From: Clavibacter michiganensis | GTDB taxonomy: Bacteria; Actinomycetota; Actinomycetes; Actinomycetales; Microbacteriaceae | Length of the DNA stretch: 64,000 nucleotides | Assembly (NCBI RefSeq): GCF_002151125.1 | Contig: NZ_MDJZ01000015.1 | Coordinates: 62,001-126,000 of the forward strand | Direction of reading: 5' to 3' | Shown here: piece after piece, positions 1 through 8,101 of the stretch | How positions within the stretch are numbered: position 1 is the stretch's first letter | Layout of the letters: the number at the start of each line of letters is the position of its first letter | Notes under the pieces: model-generated | Database searches by the model: none | Told to the model about the DNA's origin: nothing | What the model saw: the letters and a program-made list of their open reading frames with translations, nothing else | Position numbers and translations under genes: made by a program

Positions 1-807
1 GTCGGGCTCGATCCGCACGTCGCGGCCGGCGATCGGGGAGGGCGGCACGATCCACAGCCCGGGCTCCGGGCTCTCGACCACCACGCCGCGCTCCGCGAGC
101 GTGCGGATGGTCATCTCGATGTGCGGCATGCTCGGCAGCGTCGCTCCCGTGTGCCGGAGCCGAAGTCCCTGGGCGAACCGGGGCGCGGCGAGCAGGAGGC
201 CGGAGACGAACTGGCTGGAGGCGGACGCGTCGATGGCGATCTCGCCGCCCGGCACCTCGCCCGTCCCGTAGAGGCTGAACGGCAGCGCGCGTCGCCCGTC
301 GTCGTTGACGTCCACCCCGAGGGCCCGGAGTGCCTCGATGGTGCCGGACATCGGGCGGCGCCGGGCGCTCGGATCGCCGTCGAAGGAGACGGGCCCCAAG
401 GCCAGCGCGGCTACCGGCGGGAGGAAGCGCATCACGGTGCCGGCGAGGCCGCACTCGATGGTGACGCCGCCCGCGAGCTCGGCCGGGGTGATCCGCAGGT
501 CCGGCCCGAACGCGCCGTCCCCGTCGACCTCCTCGATGACCGTGCCGAGCGACCGCAGCGCCTCGACCATGAGGCGCGTGTCCCGCGAGCGGAGAGGCGC
601 GCGCAGCGTCGAGGGGGAGTCCGCGAGGGCGGACAGCACCAGCTCGCGGTTCGTCAGGCTCTTGGATCCCGGCAGCGGCACGGTCGCGTCGAGCGGCCCG
701 TCGGCCACCGGCGCGGCCCAGGGACCGTCGTCCGTCGGCACGGGCGCGTGGGTCCGGTCGTCGTCGTACGGGCTGAAGGTCGGACCGGAATACCTGAAGA
801 TCTCCAT
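1..807 (-). CDS. aroA: EPSP synthase (3-phosphoshikimate 1-carboxyvinyltransferase), 5' part
   Basis: Cytosolic shikimate-pathway enzyme that joins the enolpyruvyl group of PEP to shikimate-3-phosphate. Only the first 269 codons are in the window; the frame is open at base 1, so the C-terminal part lies outside. Seen: the substrate-binding PGSKSLTNR (residues 46-54), [12 protein letters not shown] (120-131) and a later [10 protein letters not shown], all typical of the first EPSP-synthase lobe. The ATG at 807-805 was chosen because a -10 box TACTCT (822-817, minus strand) ends 9 nt before it, giving an almost leaderless mRNA. It diverges from sigR, and a SigR-type promoter on the other strand covers its start codon. 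Confidence 0.95.
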   Translation of the reverse strand, partial: MEIFRYSGPTFSPYDDDRTHAPVPTDDGPWAAPVADGPLDATVPLPGSKSLTNRELVLSALADSPSTLRAPLRSRDTRLMVEALRSLGTVIEEVDGDGAFGPDLRITPAELAGGVTIECGLAGTVMRFLPPVAALALGPVSFDGDPSARRRPMSGTIEALRALGVDVNDDGRRALPFSLYGTGEVPGGEIAIDASASSQFVSGLLLAAPRFAQGLRLRHTGATLPSMPHIEMTIRTLAERGVVVESPEPGLWIVPPSPIAGRDVRIEPD

Positions 808-812
808 GGGTT
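787..812 (+). promoter_or_regulatory. SigR/SigH-type promoter reading toward sigR
   Basis: GGAAT (787-791), an 18-nt spacer, then GTT (810-812). This matches the known consensus of the thiol-stress sigma factors SigR (Streptomyces) and SigH (mycobacteria, corynebacteria). It reads into sigR with a leader of about 115 nt and overlaps the aroA start codon on the other strand. Positive autoregulation is the family norm; here it is inferred. Confidence 0.65.
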
Positions 813-816
813 CACC

Positions 817-822
817 AGAGTA
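817..822 (-). promoter_or_regulatory. aroA -10 box, TACTCT
   Basis: TACTCT on the minus strand, 9 nt before the aroA ATG; predicts a leader of 0-3 nt. No convincing -35. It lies just downstream of the opposing SigR-type promoter at 787-812, so the two promoters face each other. Confidence 0.5.
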
Positions 823-922
823 CCGGGCAGACGTCCGGCAGGCCCGGATCCCGGGCCGGGAAGGATCACCGTGATCACGAGGACAGCACCGGCGGCCCCG
901 TCCGTCGAGCTCGTGCGCGCCG

Positions 923-928
923 TAGAAT
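923..928 (+). promoter_or_regulatory. sigR proximal -10 box, TAGAAT
   Basis: TAGAAT 8 nt before the sigR ATG, suitable for a housekeeping leaderless transcript in addition to the distal SigR-type promoter. Confidence 0.55.
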
Positions 929-936
929 CTGCCTTG

Positions 937-1695
937 ATGGCCACTTCAGGGAACACCAGTCACGACGCGCCGGCCGACACCACCGGGGGCGACGCACCCA
1001 CCGCGGCAGCCGCGCCCGCGGAGCTCGTGGAGGCCGTCGTGCACTCCACCGAGGAGGCCGCGGACCAGCGGGAGGCCGCGCAGGCCGAGGTCGAGGAGCC
1101 GCGCAAGGCCCAGCCCGGCGACAACCGCGAGCTCTTCGAGGAGCAGGCGCTCCCCTTCATCGACCAGCTGTACGCCGCCGGCCTCCGCATGACGCGCAAC
1201 CCCGCCGACGCGCAGGACCTGGTGCAGGAGACGTTCGTCAAGGCCTACACCGCCTTCCACCAGTTCAAGCAGGGCACGAACCTCAAGGCCTGGCTGTACC
1301 GGATCCTCACGAACACCTTCATCAACAACTACCGCAAGAAGCAGCGGGACCCCTACAACGGCACCATCGACGAGCTCGAGGACTGGCAGCTGGGCGGCGC
1401 GACGAGCGCCACGGCCACCACCACGCGCTCGGCCGAGGCGGAGGCCATCGACCACCTCCCGGACAGCACCGTCAAGGACGCGCTGCAGTCCATCCCGGAG
1501 GACTTCCGGATGGCCGTCTACTTCGCTGACGTCGAGGGCTTCTCCTACCAGGAGATCGCCGACATCATGAAGACTCCCGTGGGCACCGTCATGAGCCGCC
1601 TGCACCGCGGCCGCCGGATGCTGCGGAGCCTGCTTTCCGACTACGCGCGCGAGCGGGGCATCTCGACCGCGCACCTCACTGGAGCGACCAAATGA
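937..1695 (+). CDS. sigR: ECF sigma factor, SigR/SigH type (redox stress)
   Basis: 252-residue group IV sigma factor. An Ala/Glu-rich extension of about 60 residues precedes sigma region 2 (from NRELFEEQ, with [15 protein letters not shown] and [14 protein letters not shown]), followed by region 4 near the C-terminus ([20 protein letters not shown]). The SigR/SigH subtype is inferred from the next gene, which overlaps the stop codon (ATGA at 1692-1695) and encodes a zinc-binding anti-sigma factor of RsrA type, and from the GGAAT-N18-GTT promoter upstream. In relatives this sigma factor controls thioredoxin and mycothiol genes. ATG 937 was chosen over further upstream frame because the -10 box TAGAAT sits 8 nt before it. 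Confidence 0.93.
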   Translation: MATSGNTSHDAPADTTGGDAPTAAAAPAELVEAVVHSTEEAADQREAAQAEVEEPRKAQPGDNRELFEEQALPFIDQLYAAGLRMTRNPADAQDLVQETFVKAYTAFHQFKQGTNLKAWLYRILTNTFINNYRKKQRDPYNGTIDELEDWQLGGATSATATTTRSAEAEAIDHLPDSTVKDALQSIPEDFRMAVYFADVEGFSYQEIADIMKTPVGTVMSRLHRGRRMLRSLLSDYARERGISTAHLTGATK

Positions 1696-1934
1696 GCGAC
1701 TGCGGCTGCGACAAGGCCAAGAAGGATCTCGAGGAGTACCTGCACCACGAGCTCGACAAGGCGGACGCCGCCGACATCCGCGAGCACATGGCGAACTGCC
1801 CGGACTGCGCGCGGGAGCACCGCGTCGGCGTCGTGCTGCGCGACACCGTGCGGCGCGCCTGCACGGAGGCGGCCCCGGAGGACCTCCGCACGCAGGTGAT
1901 GGAGAGGCTGCGGGCCATCCAGGCCACCCACTGA
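1692..1934 (+). CDS. rsrA: Zinc-binding anti-sigma factor, RsrA type
   Basis: 80-residue protein predicted to hold SigR inactive in reducing conditions and release it when its zinc-site thiols are oxidised. Seen: CGC near the N-terminus (residues 4-6) and the ZAS signature H-x3-C-x2-C (HMANCPDC, residues about 35-42). No membrane segment, so it is a soluble cytosolic sensor. Its ATG overlaps the sigR stop codon (ATGA), which suggests translational coupling and near 1:1 production. Length fits the 80-105 residues usual for RsrA/RshA. Confidence 0.9.
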   Translation: MSDCGCDKAKKDLEEYLHHELDKADAADIREHMANCPDCAREHRVGVVLRDTVRRACTEAAPEDLRTQVMERLRAIQATH

Positions 1935-1957
1935 CCGAGGCGGCGCCGAGCGCCCGG

Positions 1958-1963
1958 TAATCT
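1958..1963 (+). promoter_or_regulatory. -10 box TAATCT, leaderless GNAT gene
   Basis: TAATCT ends 6 nt before the GTG start at 1970, so the start codon should be the first or second base of the mRNA. Confidence 0.6.
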
Positions 1964-1969
1964 CGGGAC

Positions 1970-2410
1970 GTGACCAACGCCATCCAGTCCCTCGGGACGC
2001 CCTCGCCTGAAGACCTGACCGTCATCGTCGAGCTGCTCCGGCTGCTCGACTACGAGGTGGATGAGGAGCGCGTCGCCGCACGGCTCTCCCGGATGACGGC
2101 GGCGGCGGGCCACGAGACCTGGGTCGTGCGCGACGACGCGGGCGAGATCGCCGGGCTCGCGGGCGGGCACCTCATGTGGGGCCTCGCCGACGACGAGCCC
2201 ATCGCGCAGCTGATCATCCTGGTCGTGCGCGAGGGGCGCCAGGCCGGCGGCATCGGGTCCGACCTCATCCGCCACTACGAGGCCTGGGCGCGCGAGCACG
2301 GGGCGACGCGGTTCCTCGCCACCAGCGCCGCCGCGCGCGACAACGTCACGCGCTTCTACGCGCGGCGCGGGTACCACGCGTCCGGCATCCGCTACTCGAA
2401 GCTCGGCTGA
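1970..2410 (+). CDS. GNAT-family N-acetyltransferase
   Basis: 146-residue protein with a single acetyl-CoA-dependent GNAT fold. Seen: the beta-4 strand and pyrophosphate loop in LIILVVREGRQAGGIGSDLI (V-x-x-x-R-x-x-G-x-G type) and the C-terminal NVTRFYARRGYHASG that closes the fold. The substrate cannot be told from sequence; protein N-termini, amino acids and antibiotics are all possible. GTG start chosen from the leaderless -10 box TAATCT. It ends against a strong hairpin shared with the convergent kgd gene. Confidence 0.8.
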   Translation: MTNAIQSLGTPSPEDLTVIVELLRLLDYEVDEERVAARLSRMTAAAGHETWVVRDDAGEIAGLAGGHLMWGLADDEPIAQLIILVVREGRQAGGIGSDLIRHYEAWAREHGATRFLATSAAARDNVTRFYARRGYHASGIRYSKLG

Positions 2411-2452
2411 CGCCACCCGGGCGCCGACGCACGTCGGCAGGCTCCGCGGATG

Positions 2453-2493
2453 CGACGAGAGGCCCGATCCCCAGGGGATCGGGCCTCTCGTCG
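2453..2493. terminator. Bidirectional terminator hairpin, GNAT / kgd
   Basis: Perfect inverted repeat with 20-nt arms around one central base. It lies between the convergent GNAT and kgd stop codons and has no clear U-tract, as is common for actinobacterial terminators. Confidence 0.85.
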
Positions 2494-2515
2494 TACGGGC
2501 AGGCGCCCTACCGGA

Positions 2516-5500
2516 TCACTCGGCGGTGGCGCGGGCGATCAGGTCCGTCTGCTCGGTCGCGTGGCGCTTGCTGGAGCCTGCCGCGGGCGATGCCGCCGCG
2601 GGACGGGAGACGACCCGCACCGCGCGGTCGGGCAGGACCCGACTGAGCTCGACGTGCACGAACGGCCACGCGCCCTGGTTCTCCGGCTCGTCCTGCACCC
2701 ACACGACCTCGGCGTCCGGGTACGACTCGACGACCCGCTTCACCTGCTCCTCGGGGAACGGGTAGAACTGCTCGAGCCGCACGAGGGCGACGGACGTGTC
2801 CTGGCGCTTCTCCAGCTCGCCGAGCAGGTCGTAGTGCACCTTGCCCGAGTGGAGCAGCACGCGGCGGACGGCGCCGCGGTCCTCGATCCGCACGTCGTCG
2901 ATCACCGGCTCGAAGCGGCCCGAGGTGAAGGCCTCGAGGTCGCTCGTGGCACCGCGCAGCCGCAGCATCGCCTTCGGCGTGAAGACCACGAGCGGACGGC
3001 GGGGACGCGAGTACGCCTGGCGGCGCAGCAGGTGGAAGTACGACGCGGGCGTCGAGGGGCGGGCGACCGTCATGTTCTGCTCGGCGCAGAGCTGCAGGAA
3101 CCGCTCGATGCGCGCCGAGGAGTGGTCGGGACCCTGGCCCTCGTAGCCGTGAGGCAGCAGGAGCACGACGCTCGAGCGCTGGCCCCACTTCTGCTCGGCC
3201 GAGGAGATGAACTCGTCGATGATGGTCTGCGCGCCGTTCGCGAAGTCGCCGAACTGGGCCTCCCAGAGGACCAGCGCGTCGGGCCGCTCGACGGAGTAGC
3301 CGTACTCGAAGCCCATCGCCGCGTACTCGCTGAGCAGCGTGTCGTAGATCCAGAACCGCGCCTGGCGGTCGCTGAGGTTCGCGAGGGGCAGCCACTCCTG
3401 GCCGTTGTCGCGGTCGTGCAGCACCGCGTGGCGCTGGACGAACGTGCCGCGGCGCGAGTCCTGGCCGGCGAGGCGGACGGGCGTGTTCTCCAGCAGCAGC
3501 GAGCCGATGGCGAGGAGCTCGCCGAAGGCCCAGTCGATGGATCCGCTCCGGCTCATCTCGAGCCGCTTGCGCATGAGCGCCTGCAGCTTGGGGTGGACGG
3601 AGAAGCCCTGCGGCGGGTTGTCGTGGGCGTCGCCGATCGCGTGGACGACGGACTCGGAGACGCCGGTGGTCTCGGGCTCGCCGTGTCCGTCGTCCTGCTG
3701 GGAGTCGGGGCGCTCGAGGTCCGCGATGGCCCCGGCGTCCTCGGTCTGGATGGGGATGGACGAGGTCTGCGCCGCGTGCGTCTCCGCGAAGGCGCGCTCC
3801 AGACGGTCCTGGAAGTCCTTCTGCGCCGCGTCGTACTCCTCCTGCGTGATGTCGCCGCGTCCGACGAGCGCCTCCGTGTACAGCTTCCGCACCGAGCGCT
3901 TGGCCTCGATGAGGTTGTACATGAGCGGCTGCGTCATCGACGGGTCGTCGCCCTCGTTGTGGCCGCGGCGGCGGTAGCAGACGAGGTCGATGACGACGTC
4001 CTTGTGGAACTCCTGGCGGAACTCGAAGGCGAGGTGCGCGACGCGCGCCACGGCCTCCGGGTCGTCGCCGTTCACGTGGAAGATCGGCGCCTGGATGCTC
4101 TTGGCCACGTCGGTCGAGTACACCGACGAGCGGGACTCCGACGGCGGCGTGGTGAAGCCGACCTGGTTGTTGATCACGATGTGCACCGTGCCGCCCGTGC
4201 GGTACGCGCGCAGCTGCGAGAGCTGGAGGGTCTCGAAGACCACGCCCTGGCCGGCCATGGACGCGTCGCCGTGCACGAGGATCGGCAGGACCGAGAACGA
4301 GCCGATGGGCTTCCGGTCCTGCTTGGCGCGGACGATGCCCTCGAGCACACCGTTGACGGCCTCGAGGTGCGACGGGTTCGCCGCGAGGTAGACCGGCATC
4401 TCCTCGCCGTGGACGCCCCGGAAGGTGCCCTCGGTGCCGAGGTGGTACTTGACGTCGCCGGATCCCTGCACGGTGCGGGGGTCCTGCGTGCCCTCGAACT
4501 CGCGGAAGATCTGTCCGTAGCTCTTGCCCGCGATGTTGGTGAGGACGTTGAGACGGCCGCGGTGGGCCATGCCGATCGCGACCTCGTCGAGCCCGTGGTC
4601 CGCCGCGCCCTGGAGGAGCGTGTCGAGGAGCGAGATGGTGGACTCGCCGCCCTCGAGGCTGAAGCGCTTCTGCCCGACGTACTTGGTCTGCAGGAACGTC
4701 TCGAACGCCTCCGACTCGTTGAGCTTGGAGAGGATGCGCATCTGCTCGTCGTGCGTGGGCTTGGCGTAGGGCTGCTCGACCTTGCCCTGGATCCAGCGCC
4801 GCTCGTCGGGCTGTTGGATGTGCATGTACTCGATGCCGATGGTGCGGCAGTACGAGTCGCGCAGGATGCCGAGCACGTCGCGGAGGAGCGCCTGGCGGCG
4901 GCCGCCGAAGCCGTCGGTGACGAACTCGCGGTCGAGGTCCCAGAAGGTGAGCCCGTGGTTCGTGATCTCGAGGTCCGGGTGCGTGCGCTGCTGGTACTCG
5001 AGCGGGTCGATGTCGGCCATGAGGTGGCCGCGGACGCGGTACGCGTTGATGAGCTCCTGCACCCGGCTGGTCTTGGAGACCCGCTCGGAGAGGTCGACGT
5101 TGATGTCGGTGGCCCACTGGATCGGGTCGTACGGGATGCGGAGCGCCGCGAAGATGTCCTCGTAGAAGCCGTGCTGGCCGATGAGGCGCTCGTGCACGAT
5201 CTTGAGGAACTCGCCCGAGCCCGCGCCCTGGATGACGCGGTGGTCGTAGGTGCTCGTGAGCGTGATGGTCTTGCCGATGCCGAGCTCGACGAGGGTCTTG
5301 GGCGAGGAGCCCTGGAACTCGGCCGGGTACTCGAGGGCGCCGGCGCCGATGATGGCGCCCTGGCCCTTCATCAGGCGCGGCACGGAGTGGACCGTGCCGA
5401 TGCCGCCCGGGTTGGTGAGGGAGATGGTGGTGCCGGCGAAGTCGCCCGCGGCGAGCTTGTTGGAGCGCGCCTTCTTCACCAGGTCCTCGTACGCCGACAG

Positions 5501-6334
5501 GAACTCGCCGAAGGTCATGGCCTCGGCGCCCTTGATGCTCGGGACGAGGAGCGCGCGCGTGCCGTCGGGCTTCGGCATGTCGATGGCGATGCCGAGGTTG
5601 ATGTGCGCGGGGGAGACGACGCTGGGCTTGCCGTCGACCTCGTCGTAGTGCACGTTCTGGCTCGGGAACTCCTTGAGCGCCTGGATCAGCGCCCACCCGA
5701 TCAGGTGCGTGAACGAGACCTTGCCGCCGCGGGCGCGCTTCAGGTGGTTGTTGATGACGATGCGGTTGTCGATCATCAGCTTCGCCGGGATCGTGCGGAC
5801 GCTCGTCGCGGTCGGGATGGTGAGCGACGCGTCCATGTTGGTCGCCAGCGACTTCGCCATGCCGCGCAGGGGGGACACCTCGTCCTCGCCGGGCGGGGTG
5901 GGCTCCGCGCCCTTCTTGGCCGGCGCCTTCGCGGGGGCCTGGGCGGGGATCGGCTGCTGCTTCGGCGCGATGCTCGTGGTGCGCGCGGCGGGCTGGGATC
6001 CGGTGGCGGGCTGCTGCGCCTGCGCGTCGGGCTGGCCGTCCGACGCGGGGGCCGGCGTCGATGCCGGGGTGCCCGTGTTGGTCGACGCCGGGGCGGAGGA
6101 GCTCTCCCCGTCGGGGATCTGCGCCTCGGCCGTCTGGTCGCCCGTGGCCGGGTCCGCCTCGCGGCCCTCGATCACGGTGGTGTGGTAGTTCTCCAGGATC
6201 GGCCACCAGCTGCGGTCGACGGAGTCCCTGTCGACCACGAACCTCTCGTACATCTCGTCGACGAGCCATTCGTTGGCTCCGAAGTCGCCCGTGGAACCGT
6301 CATCGGTCCCCGTACCAGTCACCTGGCTCGACAC
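2516..6334 (-). CDS. kgd: Multifunctional 2-oxoglutarate dehydrogenase E1/E2 (Kgd/SucA)
   Basis: 1272-residue TCA-cycle enzyme of the actinobacterial type that fuses an E2-like succinyltransferase domain to a thiamine-diphosphate E1 subunit. Order seen: an N-terminal helical segment (NEWLVDEMYERF), a Pro/Ala/Gln-rich linker (about 60-115), the acyltransferase catalytic domain with DHRVIQGAGSGEFL (about 365-378), then the E1 domain with the ThDP motif starting GDASMAGQGVVFETLQLSQL and containing INNQVGF. It has no lipoyl domain of its own, so a separate lipoylated E2 is expected elsewhere. GTG start at 6334; family N-termini and the overlapping short upstream ORF support it. Related Kgd proteins are controlled by the FHA protein OdhI/GarA, which is not in this window. 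Confidence 0.96.
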   Translation of the reverse strand: MSSQVTGTGTDDGSTGDFGANEWLVDEMYERFVVDRDSVDRSWWPILENYHTTVIEGREADPATGDQTAEAQIPDGESSSAPASTNTGTPASTPAPASDGQPDAQAQQPATGSQPAARTTSIAPKQQPIPAQAPAKAPAKKGAEPTPPGEDEVSPLRGMAKSLATNMDASLTIPTATSVRTIPAKLMIDNRIVINNHLKRARGGKVSFTHLIGWALIQALKEFPSQNVHYDEVDGKPSVVSPAHINLGIAIDMPKPDGTRALLVPSIKGAEAMTFGEFLSAYEDLVKKARSNKLAAGDFAGTTISLTNPGGIGTVHSVPRLMKGQGAIIGAGALEYPAEFQGSSPKTLVELGIGKTITLTSTYDHRVIQGAGSGEFLKIVHERLIGQHGFYEDIFAALRIPYDPIQWATDINVDLSERVSKTSRVQELINAYRVRGHLMADIDPLEYQQRTHPDLEITNHGLTFWDLDREFVTDGFGGRRQALLRDVLGILRDSYCRTIGIEYMHIQQPDERRWIQGKVEQPYAKPTHDEQMRILSKLNESEAFETFLQTKYVGQKRFSLEGGESTISLLDTLLQGAADHGLDEVAIGMAHRGRLNVLTNIAGKSYGQIFREFEGTQDPRTVQGSGDVKYHLGTEGTFRGVHGEEMPVYLAANPSHLEAVNGVLEGIVRAKQDRKPIGSFSVLPILVHGDASMAGQGVVFETLQLSQLRAYRTGGTVHIVINNQVGFTTPPSESRSSVYSTDVAKSIQAPIFHVNGDDPEAVARVAHLAFEFRQEFHKDVVIDLVCYRRRGHNEGDDPSMTQPLMYNLIEAKRSVRKLYTEALVGRGDITQEEYDAAQKDFQDRLERAFAETHAAQTSSIPIQTEDAGAIADLERPDSQQDDGHGEPETTGVSESVVHAIGDAHDNPPQGFSVHPKLQALMRKRLEMSRSGSIDWAFGELLAIGSLLLENTPVRLAGQDSRRGTFVQRHAVLHDRDNGQEWLPLANLSDRQARFWIYDTLLSEYAAMGFEYGYSVERPDALVLWEAQFGDFANGAQTIIDEFISSAEQKWGQRSSVVLLLPHGYEGQGPDHSSARIERFLQLCAEQNMTVARPSTPASYFHLLRRQAYSRPRRPLVVFTPKAMLRLRGATSDLEAFTSGRFEPVIDDVRIEDRGAVRRVLLHSGKVHYDLLGELEKRQDTSVALVRLEQFYPFPEEQVKRVVESYPDAEVVWVQDEPENQGAWPFVHVELSRVLPDRAVRVVSRPAAASPAAGSSKRHATEQTDLIARATAE

Positions 6335-6402
6335 AGTTGATCGCCCGCTCTCTTGCTGTTGGTCGTCTGCCTCGCGCGGCCCGTTCGCGTCCGCGCGTCC
6401 AC
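6319..6402 (-). CDS. Putative leaderless upstream ORF overlapping the kgd start
   Basis: 27 codons from a GTG 8 nt after the kgd -10 box TAGGCT, the spacing used by leaderless genes here. It ends with a TGA 13 nt inside kgd, in a different frame, so a ribosome ending here could reinitiate at the kgd GTG (6334). The product is Arg/Thr-rich with two AGG and one AGA codon. Short ORFs arise by chance; support is only the promoter spacing and the overlap. Confidence 0.35.
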   Translation of the reverse strand: MDARTRTGRARQTTNSKRAGDQLCRAR

Positions 6403-6410
6403 GATGACCC

Positions 6411-6416
6411 AGCCTA
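6411..6416 (-). promoter_or_regulatory. kgd -10 box, TAGGCT
   Basis: TAGGCT on the minus strand about 77 nt before the kgd GTG; predicted start of transcription near 6404, giving a leader of about 70 nt that contains the short upstream ORF. Confidence 0.5.
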
Positions 6417-6528
6417 AACCTTCCTCCGGTCGGGCTGACGGGAGCGGCGCGTCGGGGACAGCGCCTCGGGGACGGCGCGTCGGGAGCGCCGCCTCGTCGG
6501 CGGCCTGGCGCGCGCCCGGACGGCGGTC

Positions 6529-6534
6529 TAGCGT
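6529..6534 (+). promoter_or_regulatory. guaB1 -10 box, TAGCGT
   Basis: TAGCGT ends 6 nt before the guaB1 ATG; predicts a leaderless transcript. It shares the 206-nt divergent intergenic region with kgd. Confidence 0.6.
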
Positions 6535-6540
6535 CGGGGC

Positions 6541-7980
6541 ATGAGGTTCACCGGAGAGGCTCCCGCCCACGACCTGACCTACTCGGACGTGTTCCTGAGC
6601 CCGGGCCGGTCGGATGTCGCCAGTCGGATGGACGTCGACCTCGCCCCGGTCGACGGCACGCCGTGCACCATCCCCGTCGTCGCGAGCAACATGGGATCCG
6701 TCACCGGCCCGCGCCTCGCGGCCGTGCTCGCGCGGCGCGGCGGCATCGGGATCCTGCCGCAGGACCTCCGCCCGCAGGAGCTCGACGCCGCGATCCACCG
6801 GGTCAAGGACCAGCCGGTCGCCTACGACTCGCCGCTCGAGCTGCCGCCCGACGCGACCGCCGGCCAGGCGCGCGAGCTGCTCCCGCCCATCGCCGGCCAC
6901 GGGATCGTGCTGCGCGACGCGGACGGCGAGATGGTCGGCTGCCTCGAGGGCACGCAGCTCGCCGGCGTGCCCGACGGCACCCGGCTCGGCGACCTGCCGC
7001 ACGGCGCCCTCGCCTCCCTCGACGCCGACGACGTGCCCACCGGCCGCGCCGCCTTCGACCTCATGCACGCCGCCGGGATCGACTTCGCGCCCGTGCTCGC
7101 CCACGGCCGGCTGGTCGGCACGCTCAGCCGCCGCAGCGCGCTGCGCTCGACCGTCTACGCTCCGGCGGTCGACGGCCGCGGGCGCCTGGCGGTGGGCGCC
7201 GCGGTCGGCGTGAACGGCGATCCCGTCGGCCGCGCCCGCGCGCTCCTCGCGGCCGGCGTCGACGTGCTCGTCCTCGACACGGCGCACGGGCACCAGGAGG
7301 CGATGCTCCGGGCGATCCGCGACGTGCGCGCCCTCGACCCGCACGTGCCGCTCGTCGCGGGCAACGTCGTCACCGCCGAGGGCGCGCGCGACCTCGTCGA
7401 GGCGGGCGCCGACATCGTCAAGGTCGGCGTCGGCCCCGGCGCCATGTGCACCACGCGCATGATGACGGCCGTCGGCCGGCCGCAGTTCTCGGCCGTGCTC
7501 GACACGGCCGACGCCGCGCGCGCCGCCGGCGCCCTCGTCTGGGCGGACGGGGGAGTGCGGTACCCGCGGGACGTCGCGCTGGCCCTGGCCGCGGGCGCCG
7601 CGAGCGTGATGATCGGATCCTGGTTCGCGGGCACCGTCGAGTCGCCCGGCCGGCTCCTGGTCGACGACGACGGCGGGCTCGCCAAGGAGAGCTGGGGCAT
7701 GGCGTCGACCCGCGCCGTCCAGGAGCGCTTCGGCCGGCGCGAGGCCTTCGAGCTCGCACGCCGCACGCTGTTCGCCGAGGGGATCTCCACCAGCCGGATC
7801 CGCATCGACCCGCTCCGCCCCGGCCTCGAGGACCTGCTCGACACGATCACGTCCGGCGTCCGCAGCGCCTTCACCTACGCCGGGGCGCGTACGCGGGCCG
7901 AGTTCGCCGATCGCGCGGCCGTCGGGATCCAGTCCGCGGCGGGCTACGAGGAGGGCAAGCCGCTGCCGGTCGGCTGGTGA
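6541..7980 (+). CDS. guaB1: GuaB1-family IMP dehydrogenase-related protein (possible GMP reductase)
   Basis: 479-residue purine-nucleotide oxidoreductase of the GuaB1 branch found in actinobacteria. Seen: the N-terminal barrel (LTYSDVFLSPGRSDV), a CBS-type regulatory insert (about residues 100-205), the phosphate-binding VLDTAHGHQEAML, and the catalytic loop GPGAMCTTRMMTAVG with the active-site Cys (near residue 303). The paralogue GuaB2 is the true IMP dehydrogenase in mycobacteria; GuaB1 has been reported there as a GMP reductase, so salvage of GMP to IMP is the likelier reaction (family knowledge, not shown here). Leaderless -10 box supports the ATG. Confidence 0.88.
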   Translation: MRFTGEAPAHDLTYSDVFLSPGRSDVASRMDVDLAPVDGTPCTIPVVASNMGSVTGPRLAAVLARRGGIGILPQDLRPQELDAAIHRVKDQPVAYDSPLELPPDATAGQARELLPPIAGHGIVLRDADGEMVGCLEGTQLAGVPDGTRLGDLPHGALASLDADDVPTGRAAFDLMHAAGIDFAPVLAHGRLVGTLSRRSALRSTVYAPAVDGRGRLAVGAAVGVNGDPVGRARALLAAGVDVLVLDTAHGHQEAMLRAIRDVRALDPHVPLVAGNVVTAEGARDLVEAGADIVKVGVGPGAMCTTRMMTAVGRPQFSAVLDTADAARAAGALVWADGGVRYPRDVALALAAGAASVMIGSWFAGTVESPGRLLVDDDGGLAKESWGMASTRAVQERFGRREAFELARRTLFAEGISTSRIRIDPLRPGLEDLLDTITSGVRSAFTYAGARTRAEFADRAAVGIQSAAGYEEGKPLPVGW

Positions 7981-7987
7981 GCGCCGG

Positions 7988-7993
7988 TATGCT
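7988..7993 (+). promoter_or_regulatory. -10 box TATGCT for the CNNM operon
   Basis: TATGCT 8 nt after the guaB1 stop. It ends 9 nt before the ATG of the short proline-rich ORF (8003) and about 100 nt before the transporter TTG, so the first ORF on this mRNA is the short one. Confidence 0.6.
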
Positions 7994-8002
7994 CGACGGA
8001 CG

Positions 8003-8101
8003 ATGGACGACCCTCCTCCTGCTCATAGACCCCCGCTGCGCGCGCCCCTCCGACTGAAGCCGGCCGTGCGCCCGGCGCCCGGGAGCCGTCCCCTTGCATG
8101 A
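8003..8101 (+). CDS. Putative leaderless proline-rich leader peptide of the CNNM operon
   Basis: 32-codon ORF starting 9 nt after the -10 box TATGCT. The peptide begins MDDPPPAHRPP and contains ten prolines. Codons 4-9 are CCT CCT CCT GCT CAT AGA, all disfavoured in this high-GC sequence, and AGA is among the rarest. Its TGA (8099-8101) overlaps the TTG start (8094) of the next gene, a CNNM/CorC-type Mg/Co transporter. The arrangement resembles proline-codon leaders that control Mg2+ transporters, such as MgtL of Salmonella (known), but function here is inference. CTCC runs inside it could also pair with the downstream GGGAG ribosome site (8081-8085). Confidence 0.5.
   Translation: MDDPPPAHRPPLRAPLRLKPAVRPAPGSRPLA

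Noticed and set aside
2450-6340. A 1296-codon plus-strand ORF antisense to kgd
   Set aside because: Its product is low-complexity (Val/Leu/Arg/Asp-rich) and mirrors the codon bias of kgd; no family motif. Long antisense ORFs are expected in very GC-rich DNA.
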